Of a stretch of 21,861 bases of DNA, positions 1 through 9,596 are shown one piece after another. The notes under the pieces were generated by a model. That model was not told where the DNA came from. It was given only the letters and a program-made list of their open reading frames with translations, and ran no database searches. Within the stretch, counting starts at the first letter, position 1. Each line of letters starts with the position of its first letter. Source of the DNA: Prorocentrum cordatum (Eukaryota; Sar; Dinophyceae; Prorocentrales; Prorocentraceae); assembly GCA_963575745.1 (NCBI GenBank), contig CAUYUJ010006338.1, forward strand, positions 32,501 to 54,361. Reading direction: 5' to 3'. A program made the translations under genes and the position numbers.

Positions 1-700
1 CTTCATGCAATGCCAAGCAATGCCAAGACATGTGGTTCGCATCTTAGGTCCGCGCACGTGTGCTTCATATGTTTGCAACTGTTATTGTCCAAAACCCGGA
101 TAGCCAAGCGCGAGACGCGCGCGCGGACGCGTCTTGTTGCGCAAGCGCACCCCTGGCGTTGCGCGTGTCTTCGTCTTAACGGTGCTTGTTAGGTTGCCTC
201 AAGCAGGCTTCAGGCAGACGGTGGCGCTGGAGAGCTTGCCTGGCGCGCTCCTGAAGGGCCGTAAACGTGCGTGGTGGCGCTGGAAAGCTTGCCTGGCGCG
301 CTCCTGAAGGGCTGAGAACGACGCTTCCACGCGTGCCTGCACGCGTGAGAGCTCGCTGCCCGGGAGCTTCGCGAGGCCTCTGGAGCACGTTCTACGGGAA
401 CGTATTGGAACGGAAGCTCCGGGACACGCTGCGGAACCCGAACGGACACGGAAGGGCACGTGGAGCGGTGGGCGCAAGGGTGCGGCGGCGTACGCGCACC
501 GGCCGGCTTCTTCTCTAACAACCCTACGTAGCCCACGAGGCTTTCCGGGAATTTTGTCAGCGTCCAAAACCCGGATAGCGAAGCCAAGCGCGGAACGCCG
601 CACGGGGACCTCTGCCAGGCCGAAACTGGGCGCCGGCGGTAAACCGTCAACCTGGTTACCGCCGGGGACCTCGTAGAGCTCCTAGCCACGTGTCATAAGT
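1..700. other. Unassigned GC-rich sequence, no supported gene
   Basis: No open frame here has recognisable domains. A phrase containing CCAAAACCCGGATAG occurs near 90 and again near 566, so parts are duplicated about 480 bp apart. A short hairpin pairs 633-645 with 654-665 (CCGGCGGTAAACC against GGTTACCGCCGG). The stretch could be intergenic or an intron; I cannot tell which. Confidence 0.5.
220..312. repeat. Tandem duplication, two 40-bp copies with a 53-bp period
   Basis: GGTGGCGCTGGAGAGCTTGC and the next 20 bases (220-259) recur almost exactly at 273-312, with one visible G/A difference (GAGAGC against GAAAGC). It is a short local duplication with no coding evidence. Confidence 0.85.
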
Positions 701-956
701 CCATGCATATCTCTGGAATGCGCACGGTGAATTTATTTCCAATAATAGAATGAACACATACATGTATGAGTTTCAAGGCGTCTTCCAGCGCGCGAGAGCG
801 ATGCTTCCGTGGCAGCGCACCTGTATGTAGACATGTACAGATGGACAAGCATGCGAAAATAGGATCGACGTCAGCCGGCGCGGCAACGCACCGGGCACGA
901 GCGCGCGCACGCACATACGCGCGCACGCGAATAAATACAATCTCACGCGCGCACGC

Positions 957-1114
957 ACTCACAACCACGCGCGCTCACTCACGCACCGGCACCCCTCACG
1001 CACACACATGCACACACACGCACGCGCACACACACACACACACACACGCACACACACACGCACACACACGCACTCAAACACACACACACACACACACACA
1101 AAAAAAAACAAGCA

Positions 1115-1145
<31 letters not shown>

Positions 1146-1322
1146 GCATACAGACACTAACACAGACACAGACACAGACACACCCACACGCACACGCACA
1201 CACACACATACACACAGACGCGGCCACACACACACACACACGCACACACACACACACACACATGCCTGCCAGACACACACACACACACACAAACGCAAAC
1301 ATCTACAGATACAGACGGACCG
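957..1322. repeat. Degenerate (CA)n microsatellite tract
   Basis: CA dinucleotides with frequent CG, CACG and GACA interruptions. The long open frames through it on both strands translate to Thr/His or Cys/Val repeats and are products of the microsatellite. This is the first CA block of the composite array. Confidence 0.95.
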
Positions 1323-1326
1323 ACGC

Positions 1327-1571
1327 CTTCGCACTCACAAACCCATCCCCCCGCTGCTCAGCGCTCTCAATCCCCCGCGAAATCCTCGCGCCCCCGCGCA
1401 CCCCGCCCCCCCCCCCTTCCCGCCGGCGCTCCGGAGGGGGGAGGCACCGCCCCATGTCGGGGCCGGCCCTCCCTCCACTCCAACCACTCCGCCCTCGCGG
1501 AGCGCCGGGGGGGAGGGAGGATGGGGAGGGGGGGGAGGGGGGGGGGGGGGGGCGCGGGCGGCGCCAGCACC
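1327..1571. repeat. GC-rich palindromic repeat unit, copy A
   Basis: First copy of a roughly 250-bp unit that recurs at 1797-2035, at 2963-3100 plus 8707-8832, and in diverged form at 9095-9330. Its core is an imperfect inverted repeat: CCGGCGCTCCGGAGG at 1423 pairs with CCTCGCGGAGCGCCGG ending at 1508. This uninterrupted copy preserves the junction GGGGGGAGGCACCGCCCC that the LINE disrupts in copy C. Confidence 0.88.
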
Positions 1572-1704
1572 GCGCGCGCACACACGCACACAAACGCACA
1601 CACACACGCTCACACACACACACACACAACAGACAAACGCAGACACAGCCACACACACACACACGCGCGCCCACACACACCTGCCAGACACGCACACGCA
1701 CACG

Positions 1705-1773
<69 letters not shown>

Positions 1774-1796
1774 GCAATCCACAGACACGGACACAC
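1572..1796. repeat. (CA)n microsatellite tract
   Basis: Nearly pure CA with CG interruptions between GC-rich units A and B. The segment GACACGGACACACTGA near its right edge recurs at the end of the 2036-2955 block, so the boundary belongs to the repeated unit. Confidence 0.95.
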
Positions 1797-2035
1797 TGAC
1801 GACGTCGCACTTACACACCGATCCCCACACTGGTTAGCGCTCTCCGCCCCCGCGACCCCCCTGCCGCCCCTGCGCGCCCCGCCCCCCCGCTCTTCCCGCC
1901 GTCGCTCCGGAGGGGGGAGGCACCGCCCCATGTCGGGGCCGGCCCTCCCTCCACTCCGTCCACTCCGCCCTCGCGGAGCGCCGGAGGAAAGGGCGGAGGG
2001 GGAGGAGGGGAGGGGGGCGCAGGCGGCGCCAGCAC
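1797..2035. repeat. GC-rich palindromic repeat unit, copy B
   Basis: Second copy, beginning GACGACGTCGC and ending in the GGCGGCGCCAGCACCG motif just before the next CA tract. It has the same core inverted repeat (1898-1984) and an intact GAGGCACCGCCCC junction, so it is a second empty-site reference for the LINE insertion. Confidence 0.9.
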
Positions 2036-2955
2036 CGTGCGCGCACGCACACACACACGCACACACGCACACCCACGCACACACACACGCACACACACGC
2101 ACACACACACGCACACGCAACCGAACACACACACACACACACACACACACGCAAGCAAGCACATGCGCATACACGCACACGTAAACACGCACACACACAC
2201 ACACATGCACATACACGCAAACATAAACACACCCGCACACACACACACAGACGCGCACAAACACACATACACACACGCACACACACACACGCACACACAC
2301 GCACACACATGCACAGAGACGCACACATACACACGCACACCCACGCACGCACGCACGCACACACACACACACACACACGCACGCACACACACACGCACAC
2401 ACACACACACATACGCACACGCACCCGAACACACACACACACACACACGCGCAAGCACATGCGCATACACGCACACGTAAACAAGCACAGACGCACATCC
2501 ACACACACGCAAACATAAACACACACGCACACACACACACAGACGCGCACAAGCACACACACACACACGCAGACACACACACGCACACACATGCACACAC
2601 GCACACATACACACGCAGACACACACACACACGCGCGCGCACACACACATAATCACACATGCACGCATACACACACGCACACACACATGCACATAAACGC
2701 ATACAAAGACGAGCACACACACACACACACACACGCACGCGCACACACACACACACACACACGCACACAAACGCACACACACACACACACTTACACACAC
2801 ACACACACACGCACGCACGCACGCACACACACACACACACACATACACACACGGACAAAGACAGACACAGGCACGCACACACACACACACACACGAGCAC
2901 ACACACCTCCCAGACGCACAACACACACAGACACACACAGACACACACAACACCC
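2036..2955. repeat. Long degenerate (CA)n tract
   Basis: About 0.9 kb of CA with recurrent longer phrases such as GCAAGCACATGCGCATACAC (about 2151 and, slightly altered, 2451). It has therefore grown by duplication of larger segments as well as by dinucleotide slippage. No gene is supported. Confidence 0.95.
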
Positions 2956-2962
2956 ACGGACA

Positions 2963-3100
2963 CGGACACACTGATGACGTCGCCCTAACAAACCGATCCC
3001 CACGCTGGTCAGCGCTCTCCACCCCCGCGACCCTCTGCCGCCTCCGCGCGCCCCCCCCCCCCCCCCCGCCCTCCCTGCCGGCGCTCCGGAGGGGGGAGGC
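2963..3100. repeat. GC-rich repeat unit copy C, left part
   Basis: Matches the first half of units A and B up to GGAGGGGGGAGGC at 3100, where similarity stops abruptly. The missing second half, starting GAGGCACCGCCCC, resumes at 8707. The LINE occupies the gap. Confidence 0.92.
3096..3100. repeat. Target site duplication GAGGC, left copy
   Basis: GAGGC at 3096-3100 is repeated at 8707-8711. Units A and B contain it once at the corresponding point, as expected for a duplication made on insertion. Confidence 0.85.
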
Positions 3101-3110
3101 TGGCTGGCTA

Positions 3111-3161
3111 CGACTCTCACGGGCCTGACGGCCCAGTCGCAGTGTCCGTCTCGGCAGAGAC
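3111..3161 (-). other. Stem-loops at the LINE RNA 3' end
   Basis: Two adjacent hairpins lie within 60 bp of the element's 3' terminus. One spans 3111-3138, with CGACT/AGTCG outer and GGGCC/GGCCC inner stems and loop TGAC. The other spans 3148-3161, with GTCTC/GAGAC stem and loop GGCA. In several LINE families the reverse transcriptase recognises a 3' stem-loop of its own RNA; that role here is inferred from position. Confidence 0.6.
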
Positions 3162-3320
3162 TCTTATTTGCATGATCATGCGAGTCAAAACCGTGCCAAG
3201 CACACGGACAGATGACAAGAGCGAAGCTCATGAGATATCATCCGCGTCAAACACGCGGGCAGTACACGAGAAACCAAACTCTTATTCATCCGTGTGAGCA
3301 CAATCTTTCACAATCCACGA

Positions 3321-6300
3321 TCAAGTAAAGTAAGACTCAAACTCACCAAGCAAACGAACGATGTTGTGTACCGTACACTCTGCTGCGGATAATTCAGCCT
3401 GTGTGACTGTGCTCTCCGACGGAATCAACCATGCTTTTTCCCAGACGAGTTGCCAGGACACGGTCGAAAACTTTCCTTCGATCCTGTCGGACCTGGATAT
3501 GAACGCCGCCTCGAGCCATGCACCACATCCTACTCCATCCTCAGATTTACCGCCATCGAAGGACCCCCTCAATGCGATAGGTGTTATATGTCCATGTGTG
3601 TGTGTCATGCAAAAAGAGCGCTTCCATTCGTGTGATCTGCCCTCGCGGGCATCATGTGTGAGTCGATCCGCATGCTCATTTACTTCCCGAAACTCATGCT
3701 TAAAAGGATCCCTGCCATTCGAAGGTGCCCGAACTCCATAGATCTCCGTCAGACCGCTCATGATGTCAATGATATAGCCTATTCTTTTTCGATACGTGTA
3801 GTCAGTTATCGCCCACCTCCCTAGGAGCCAAGATATGATAAGAAGAGAATCCCCACAGATCTCCACTCCAAAACCATGTGTTTTGAAATCCCATTCTGTT
3901 GCTTTCATGTTTGTTATTGCTAAACGTCTGGCGATGATTTCATTCTGGACCTCCTCCTCCTTCCTCCTTCGTTTACGTGTTGCCTCATTTCCACCCTCCT
4001 CTTCCATATCATACGCAGTACGTCTCCCTCCTGATCCTTTAACATTTGATTGGAACAAGCTGAACTTCTCCTCACCCACCGTAGATATTGCAAACTCTCT
4101 CCAGCTATCAGGCTGGAAATCTCTCCACCACTGATCACCCCAATATTTTTCGAAAGGATAGTGCCATGTATGTAGACCCGTCGCGTCAATCCCTCTTTTC
4201 CTTTTGCGGTAGCTTCCCTCCTCTGACCGTTTTCTTTTTGAGTTATATCTGTGCATGATATCCCCAAAATTCTGCCGCCATTCATCATATCGGATTCCGT
4301 ATGCAAGCATTGCCAACCTTGAGTCCCTCCATGCTCTGTCACTCTGCGGCATGTCATGAGGTAGATATTTTGCAAACGACACCACATCCAGTGCAAGCAA
4401 CCACTGACGATACAAGAATTTTTGCACCAGCGACTGATACCCATGATCATGAAAAGCTTTCCTACATCGGCTGTACTTCCGATGTGTATACTCGTCCCAC
4501 GGCTCATCAGGAAGATGTCTCGTTCTCAATATTCTGAGCAAGCACTCTCCCTCAAACACATGAAGTCTCTCAATCGAACTTTCATCTGCTGCTACTCCAT
4601 CTAATCCATACAATACTGTCGACTGAACAAGCTGTTGATATCTAGAATACTTTTCCCCCAATGGTATACATCTGCTGGTATAGAACTTGATGTCAACATA
4701 GAAGGCCTGTCTTCCTTTGTCCAATCTGTACGCTACATCCGCATGATATCGAGGAAATATAGCCGGAATACAGACTCCTAGGAGATGAACCTCAGCCCTT
4801 CTGCGAAATCTCAATTCACGTTCTGGGTCCTGAAATCCTTTGATCACCAGGTCCATGGTCGGAACGATGTGTTCATTCTCATCATACTCTAGAGGTTCAC
4901 CGAAAACTAAATACTCCAGAGACGCCTCTTTCCATCGCATACTGTATTTCTCAAGTGAGTGTGTCATTGCCAGCATCATCTGAGCCAAATCCGACGCCGA
5001 GTTCGCCAGGACAACGATGTTATCAGCCCATAAGGCATGATTCAAGTAAATCGACACCGTTTCGACGCTCCCGTTTTCGTCCCTCGCACTCGCTCGAAAC
5101 TCGACCCTATACCCCAACTTCTGTTCATCCCATTTCTCGAACAGTTCCCCCCACATCGCCACGGCAATACAATTAAAGGCAAACGGTCCTTCAGGTCCAC
5201 CCGTACGTATACAGCGATCCCAGGACACCTTTGAGAACCGCTCGAAGTCGAGATTCTCACACGAGATCTCCACATCACTATAGACCAGGGACTCAATCAT
5301 CGCATGTTGGATAACATATGGTATACTACAATATGCCATGGCAGAACTGAAGTTAGCAACCGTACAATGATCAAAAGCTTGATAAACATCTGCGAGAGCA
5401 ACATGTAATTGATCATCTGCGTGCTGATATTTGCTAGCATGTTGACCTAAGTGTTTCAATGCAGTCGTAATCTCATATGGCCTCCGTCCTTTCACAAATC
5501 CATACACACCAAATCTCCGAAACATCCCCACCTCCTCCATATAATCCTCCGCTAACTTGACCACACACATAGAATAAAGTTTAGATAACGCGTTTTGAAT
5601 ACACAGTAGTCTCGTTTCCTTTGCATCCGTGGTGTTTTGACTTTTAGGCATCACACTCACTATGATCTCCCTCCAGCAATCAGGGTACGGAATCTGTCTA
5701 TGAAATACAGCCTCGAATATCCTTCGCACCTCTCTCAACGTTTTCCACGACAATCGAAGGAGCATCTCTGCAGGCACTCCATCAGTCCCCGTCGCGCGGT
5801 TACGCTGCATTCTTCCCCTGCAGCAAAGCATATTCGCCAGCGTGATGGTGCATGGTGGAGCCTCCAGCTCCGCAGCCTGTCTGAGAGACTGCAGCACCTC
5901 TAGATTGGCAACACGAGTCTGGGCACACGACACCTTATTCTTGAGCATCTGCCAGATAACTTTGTTCCATATCTCTCTATCCTCCACTCCTTCCAGGTTA
6001 TAGAGACGGTTTCTCTTCCTTTTCCTTGACGGTGGTAATTCATACTCCAAACGAAGACGGCGGTATAGACGGCGATAGCCATTCAAAACTTTTGTGATCT
6101 GTTTTCTTTCTGGCCCAGGTGGGGTTCCCCTACGGAGTTCAATCAACCTCTGGAGTCTATAAGGGCGCACAGGCTGTTTAATACCATTGTCATCTCTTGT
6201 CTTATATTCCACCTCATCCCGAGTAAAGCTCGATTTGATCTGTCGTGACAAACAGCTGGCCCCCAGAGGATTACCACTTACTGAGGAACACCTGGCATTG

Positions 6301-7280
6301 TCAACAAACGAGTCCATCGAAGCTCTCGCGATCATCTCATCCGTGAACGTGTTTGGCTCATATCCCACATAGCTTTTATCACGGGGTTTAGCGGAGAAAC
6401 GGGGACAATGGACGACAGGGGAACGAACACAAACTTCCAAGAGTTTATGATCACTCAGACGGGATCGCTGAGTCTTCCCTCCTCTATGCAAACGAAAGGA
6501 TGCCTTACATTCAATAATTTCCCAACCATGAGGGACCAGAACATAATCTAATACTCGTGGCCGCAGCTCTGGTGCTCTAGCAAGGCGACAGTGTGCTCGC
6601 GCGTAGCTCTCCCACGTCACTGCACGGTCGCCGAAAGTGTTGGCAGCACAGAGCCCGTACGATTGCATAAAGCATTCCAGCGCATGCCTCATCCTCCATC
6701 TGTCGTTCTCCCTCCTCCTCTCCGCCGTGCTGTCGCCTCCTTCCTCCTTTCCATCCACACCACTTCCTGTCATAATATATTCAACTCCTCGATGAACTCC
6801 CGTACTCCTCCCCACCAATTCCACATTAGCATCCACGCAAACAATGATGCAGGCACCTGGCAGCTTCGTGGCAACCATCTCCCTGAGGACCATATTGAGG
6901 TTGGTCAGGGTTTGCTGCCACATATCAAAAGCATTCGGGATCGAAACATCTGGAAGGTACATGCTGGTGATCACCAGCCTCGAAGTAGCAGTCTTGAAGC
7001 CTCCTACGACGAAACGAGGATACGAGCATACGAATTCTTTGATACAACATTTCCATGCATTGTCGAACACTAGGGCAGCTTTCCCACATGATGAAACTCT
7101 CTGGTCCCATCCTAGACGTGCAATCTCGGCTCTGGGAAGAAAATCACTCTCTTGCAATGCGAACAAGCCTCCGTGACAGCTACGAAGTTGTCCCAAAATC
7201 TCAGCTCCTCTACAGTTCCTCACTCCTGCCTTCTGGATATTCCAAGAAATGATAGTCAGGTTTTTCCGTCGAGCACGTCC
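3321..7280 (-). CDS. LINE ORF2: endonuclease / reverse transcriptase / permuted RNase H
   Basis: Nicks target DNA and copies the element RNA. Residues are counted from the codon after the ORF1 TGA. The endonuclease has SWNIQ at 12-16, LQESD (E44), MYLPD, VDAN (D150), LDYVLV (D245) and SDHKLL (H278). The reverse transcriptase has GTDGVPAEML, a KSQN..RLLCIQNALSKLY block, GFVKGRRPYE, motif A ADVYQAFD (D631), motif B RTGGPEGPFAFN and motif C WADN (D753, N754), where Asp-Asp is usual. A conserved-looking LPDEPWDEYTHRKYSR block follows. The C-terminus carries RNase H motifs in the order GDS (D1144), NEHAD (D1205), FDGG (D1242), AELSAAE (E1296), which is permuted. No ATG precedes the first endonuclease motif, so I begin at the codon after the TGA; translation probably continues from ORF1. 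Activity is unproven. Confidence 0.93.
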   Translation of the reverse strand, partial: GRARRKNLTIISWNIQKAGVRNCRGAEILGQLRSCHGGLFALQESDFLPRAEIARLGWDQRVSSCGKAALVFDNAWKCCIKEFVCSYPRFVVGGFKTATSRLVITSMYLPDVSIPNAFDMWQQTLTNLNMVLREMVATKLPGACIIVCVDANVELVGRSTGVHRGVEYIMTGSGVDGKEEGGDSTAERRRENDRWRMRHALECFMQSYGLCAANTFGDRAVTWESYARAHCRLARAPELRPRVLDYVLVPHGWEIIECKASFRLHRGGKTQRSRLSDHKLLEVCVRSPVVHCPRFSAKPRDKSYVGYEPNTFTDEMIARASMDSFVDNARCSSVSGNPLGASCLSRQIKSSFTRDEVEYKTRDDNGIKQPVRPYRLQRLIELRRGTPPGPERKQITKVLNGYRRLYRRLRLEYELPPSRKRKRNRLYNLEGVEDREIWNKVIWQMLKNKVSCAQTRVANLEVLQSLRQAAELEAPPCTITLANMLCCRGRMQRNRATGTDGVPAEMLLRLSWKTLREVRRIFEAVFHRQIPYPDCWREIIVSVMPKSQNTTDAKETRLLCIQNALSKLYSMCVVKLAEDYMEEVGMFRRFGVYGFVKGRRPYEITTALKHLGQHASKYQHADDQLHVALADVYQAFDHCTVANFSSAMAYCSIPYVIQHAMIESLVYSDVEISCENLDFERFSKVSWDRCIRTGGPEGPFAFNCIAVAMWGELFEKWDEQKLGYRVEFRASARDENGSVETVSIYLNHALWADNIVVLANSASDLAQMMLAMTHSLEKYSMRWKEASLEYLVFGEPLEYDENEHIVPTMDLVIKGFQDPERELRFRRRAEVHLLGVCIPAIFPRYHADVAYRLDKGRQAFYVDIKFYTSRCIPLGEKYSRYQQLVQSTVLYGLDGVAADESSIERLHVFEGECLLRILRTRHLPDEPWDEYTHRKYSRCRKAFHDHGYQSLVQKFLYRQWLLALDVVSFAKYLPHDMPQSDRAWRDSRLAMLAYGIRYDEWRQNFGDIMHRYNSKRKRSEEGSYRKRKRGIDATGLHTWHYPFEKYWGDQWWRDFQPDSWREFAISTVGEEKFSLFQSNVKGSGGRRTAYDMEEEGGNEATRKRRRKEEEVQNEIIARRLAITNMKATEWDFKTHGFGVEICGDSLLIISWLLGRWAITDYTYRKRIGYIIDIMSGLTEIYGVRAPSNGRDPFKHEFREVNEHADRLTHDAREGRSHEWKRSFCMTHTHGHITPIALRGSFDGGKSEDGVGCGAWLEAAFISRSDRIEGKFSTVSWQLVWEKAWLIPSESTVTQAELSAAECTVHNIVRLLGEFESYFT

Positions 7281-7283
7281 TCA
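7281..7283 (-). promoter_or_regulatory. Single in-frame TGA separating ORF1 and ORF2
   Basis: ORF1 ends AAA AAC TGA and the next codons (GGA CGT GCT CGA CGG) continue in the same frame straight into SWNIQ. The two reading frames together are 1670 codons with only this internal stop. It could be a readthrough stop, a re-coded codon or a point mutation in a fused polyprotein. Confidence 0.75.
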
Positions 7284-8330
7284 GTTTTTACTTAACTCCT
7301 CTTTCATTTTCGTGATCGTTACATCTTTGATATCATATTTAGCACACATTGTCGCCCATTGTTCTTCGAAGATCTCCCAAGACTCACCCTTCCATTCCGC
7401 CAGGAGAAATGGTTTAGAATCTACCGAATGCACATAGATCGAGGAACGTGGGGGGCCCATTTCACCACGCAGAGGAACAAAGCTCGGATGGGCAAGCGTT
7501 TTGAATATACCCTGAAATCGGCTAACCTGCTTGATGTGTGGACGTTTCCATGGGGGAGCATCAACCAAAATCTTGATTTTGCTTGGTACGATTTGCTGGT
7601 CCATCCCTGCAAGTATTTTGTCAGCCTCTGGGGAGGTGAGCAGCTCATCCAAGTGTTTCTTCCATAACCATAGAATATCACCAGTTGTGCCTGTTCGAAC
7701 CCCCACCCTCCCCTGACCATACAACGTTCGTCCAGCATTGAGCCGAATAGTACGATCTTTGTCCACACACATCTTCGTATCCTCTGGTAGGGCATCAACC
7801 ATATTCGATACCAATGTCTGAAGATCTTTCTGGCCCAGCATTTCCTCACTGCGTTTCTTGGGATTGCTCCAGTTTTTCACCCAACCTTTGATTTCCAAGA
7901 ATTCTGGCTTCCACATTCTCCTCGCCATCTTCATATTCTCAGAATCTCCCGAAAAACTACGCTCTGACACCTGAAAAGCATTAGATGCATTACCGGTGCC
8001 CACTAAACCGGGAGGAGGTTGAGGCGGATACATCATCATCTGCTCCAGCTTTTGTATACGTTCGTCTTGTGTCTGGACTTTTTTATCAATCTGTGCCAGT
8101 TTCTTCTCTGTGGCCTCACACTGCTTGACAAGAGACGTGGTTCTCTCCTCATTCGTGAAACCAAGTCGAAGAAGAGCCGCAAGGGATGGGTTTGTCTCCT
8201 TCGAGATCAGTTCCTCCCTCTCTCTCCATAGATTATCGCCTCGATGTTTAACATTCCTCTCGAATTCCTCGTCTGATACATGTTCAGCACCCTCTGCAGC
8301 CGACATTTGAGAATGAGGGACCGACGCCAT
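7281..8330 (-). CDS. LINE ORF1 protein, coiled coil
   Basis: 349 residues from ATG at 8330. The N-terminal third is charged, and a predicted coiled coil covers about 64-99 (LVKQCEATEKKLAQIDKKVQ and onward), followed by a Pro-rich hinge (YPPQPPPGL). The C-terminal part is a basic-aromatic globular region (FLEIKGWVKNW, then ILVDAPPWKRPHIKQVSRF). By analogy with L1-type ORF1 proteins it probably trimerises and binds element RNA, but I see no CCHC knuckle and do not claim an RRM from sequence alone. Immediately followed in frame by ORF2. The ATG fits the first long open stretch; an upstream non-ATG start is not excluded. Confidence 0.8.
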   Translation of the reverse strand: MASVPHSQMSAAEGAEHVSDEEFERNVKHRGDNLWREREELISKETNPSLAALLRLGFTNEERTTSLVKQCEATEKKLAQIDKKVQTQDERIQKLEQMMMYPPQPPPGLVGTGNASNAFQVSERSFSGDSENMKMARRMWKPEFLEIKGWVKNWSNPKKRSEEMLGQKDLQTLVSNMVDALPEDTKMCVDKDRTIRLNAGRTLYGQGRVGVRTGTTGDILWLWKKHLDELLTSPEADKILAGMDQQIVPSKIKILVDAPPWKRPHIKQVSRFQGIFKTLAHPSFVPLRGEMGPPRSSIYVHSVDSKPFLLAEWKGESWEIFEEQWATMCAKYDIKDVTITKMKEELSKN

Positions 8331-8402
8331 TTTAACACCTGCTGAGTCCTGTGTCTACGTCTACGCCAGCACTTTCGTGCTTCTCTTATGCACACTCGCC
8401 AA

Positions 8403-8570
8403 TAATATTTGTCCACTTCTTCAATGAATCGATTCCACCCACGATCAGGCTCCCCTAGATACGACGTGATTGTCAAGAGAGAACAACAATATTCTTCCAC
8501 TTCTTCAATGAATCGTTTCTCACTCGATCAGGCTCCCTTTGATACGACAATATTGGAAGAGCAGCAACAA
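8403..8570 (-). repeat. Tandem 84-bp repeats in the LINE 5' UTR
   Basis: Two adjacent copies share CCACTTCTTCAATGAATCG, GATCAGGCTCCC and GATACGAC in the same order, offset by 84 bp. A third start (ACAATATTGG) follows. They lie in the 5' UTR, where repeated promoter monomers occur in some LINEs; promoter function is inferred. Confidence 0.8.
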
Positions 8571-8706
8571 TACAAAGAGGATACCGTACACAATAGTGAT
8601 AGGTGTGGAGCAAAATTGGAAAGCAGGCACACAAGGTTCGCAGAAGAGGAGGTTCCCCAGGCAGTATTCTGCGAGCCTTTTGGCGACGCCTTGAGCCTTG
8701 AGCCTT

Positions 8707-9094
<388 letters not shown>

Positions 9095-9417
9095 CACATT
9101 ACACGGGCAACGCCGCTGGATTCAGCGCATTCCTCCCCATCTCCGCGCTGACTACTGCCATGCACCACTCGATCGGCGCCGCAGCGCGGAGATCCAGCCC
9201 TTCCAACCAACGCACCCCCCTCTCCGCGCCAGCGCTCCAGAGGGGGGAGGGACCGCCGCACTACGGGGCCAGCCATGCCTCCGCTCCAGTCCGTCGCAAC
9301 TCGCAGCACAGCCTTGCTTCATTCAGCGCCCCCCCCCCCCGCCCTCCCTCGCCCCCCCCCCAACCCCCACCCCACCCCCCATCCAATCCCATCCCCCCCC
9401 CCCCTCCACCCCACCCC
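9095..9417. repeat. Diverged GC-rich unit D and polypyrimidine tract
   Basis: Keeps recognisable pieces of the unit core: GCCAGCGCTCCAGAGGGGGG, GGACCGCCGCACTACGGGGC and CCTCCGCTCCAGTCCGTC. The rest is diverged. After about 9330 it becomes a C-rich tract (CCCACCCC) leading into the next CA block. Confidence 0.7.
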
Positions 9418-9420
9418 ACG

Positions 9421-9452
<32 letters not shown>

Positions 9453-9489
9453 CGCACACACACCACACACACACACGCACACACACGCA

Positions 9490-9545
<56 letters not shown>
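9418..9545. repeat. (CA)n tract with CACCACAC phrases
   Basis: The last CA block of the array; it ends about 50 bp before the stop codon of the convergent protease gene on the - strand. Confidence 0.95.
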
Positions 9546-9547
<2 letters not shown>

Positions 9548-9596
9548 CTCCCCTTCATTCCCTCTTCGAAACCCAAAATCCTTGCCCAGCCCTGTC

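Larger units (their letters stand above)
3101..8706 (-). mobile_element. Non-LTR retrotransposon (LINE), nearly complete
   Basis: About 5.6 kb, less GC-rich than its surroundings, with a 5' UTR at 8331-8706, ORF1 (7281-8330), ORF2 (3321-7280) and a 3' UTR of about 220 bp. The order ORF1, apurinic-like endonuclease, reverse transcriptase, RNase H is that of I/R1-like LINEs; the exact clade is not determined. There is no LTR and no poly(A) tail; the 3' end (read on -) is AGCCAGCCA. Both edges are fixed by the GAGGC duplication and by comparison with uninterrupted repeat units A and B. Open reading frames apart from one TGA suggest a fairly recent insertion. Confidence 0.93.

Noticed and set aside
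210-689. 159-residue - strand frame in the first 700 bp
   Set aside because: No domain, Arg/Ser/Pro-rich composition typical of random GC-rich frames, and it crosses a local tandem duplication.
766-2184. 472-residue Thr/His-rich open frame and its Cys/Val-rich antisense frames
   Set aside because: It follows the CA microsatellite and GC-rich repeats; dinucleotide repeats leave several frames open by chance, and no domain is present.
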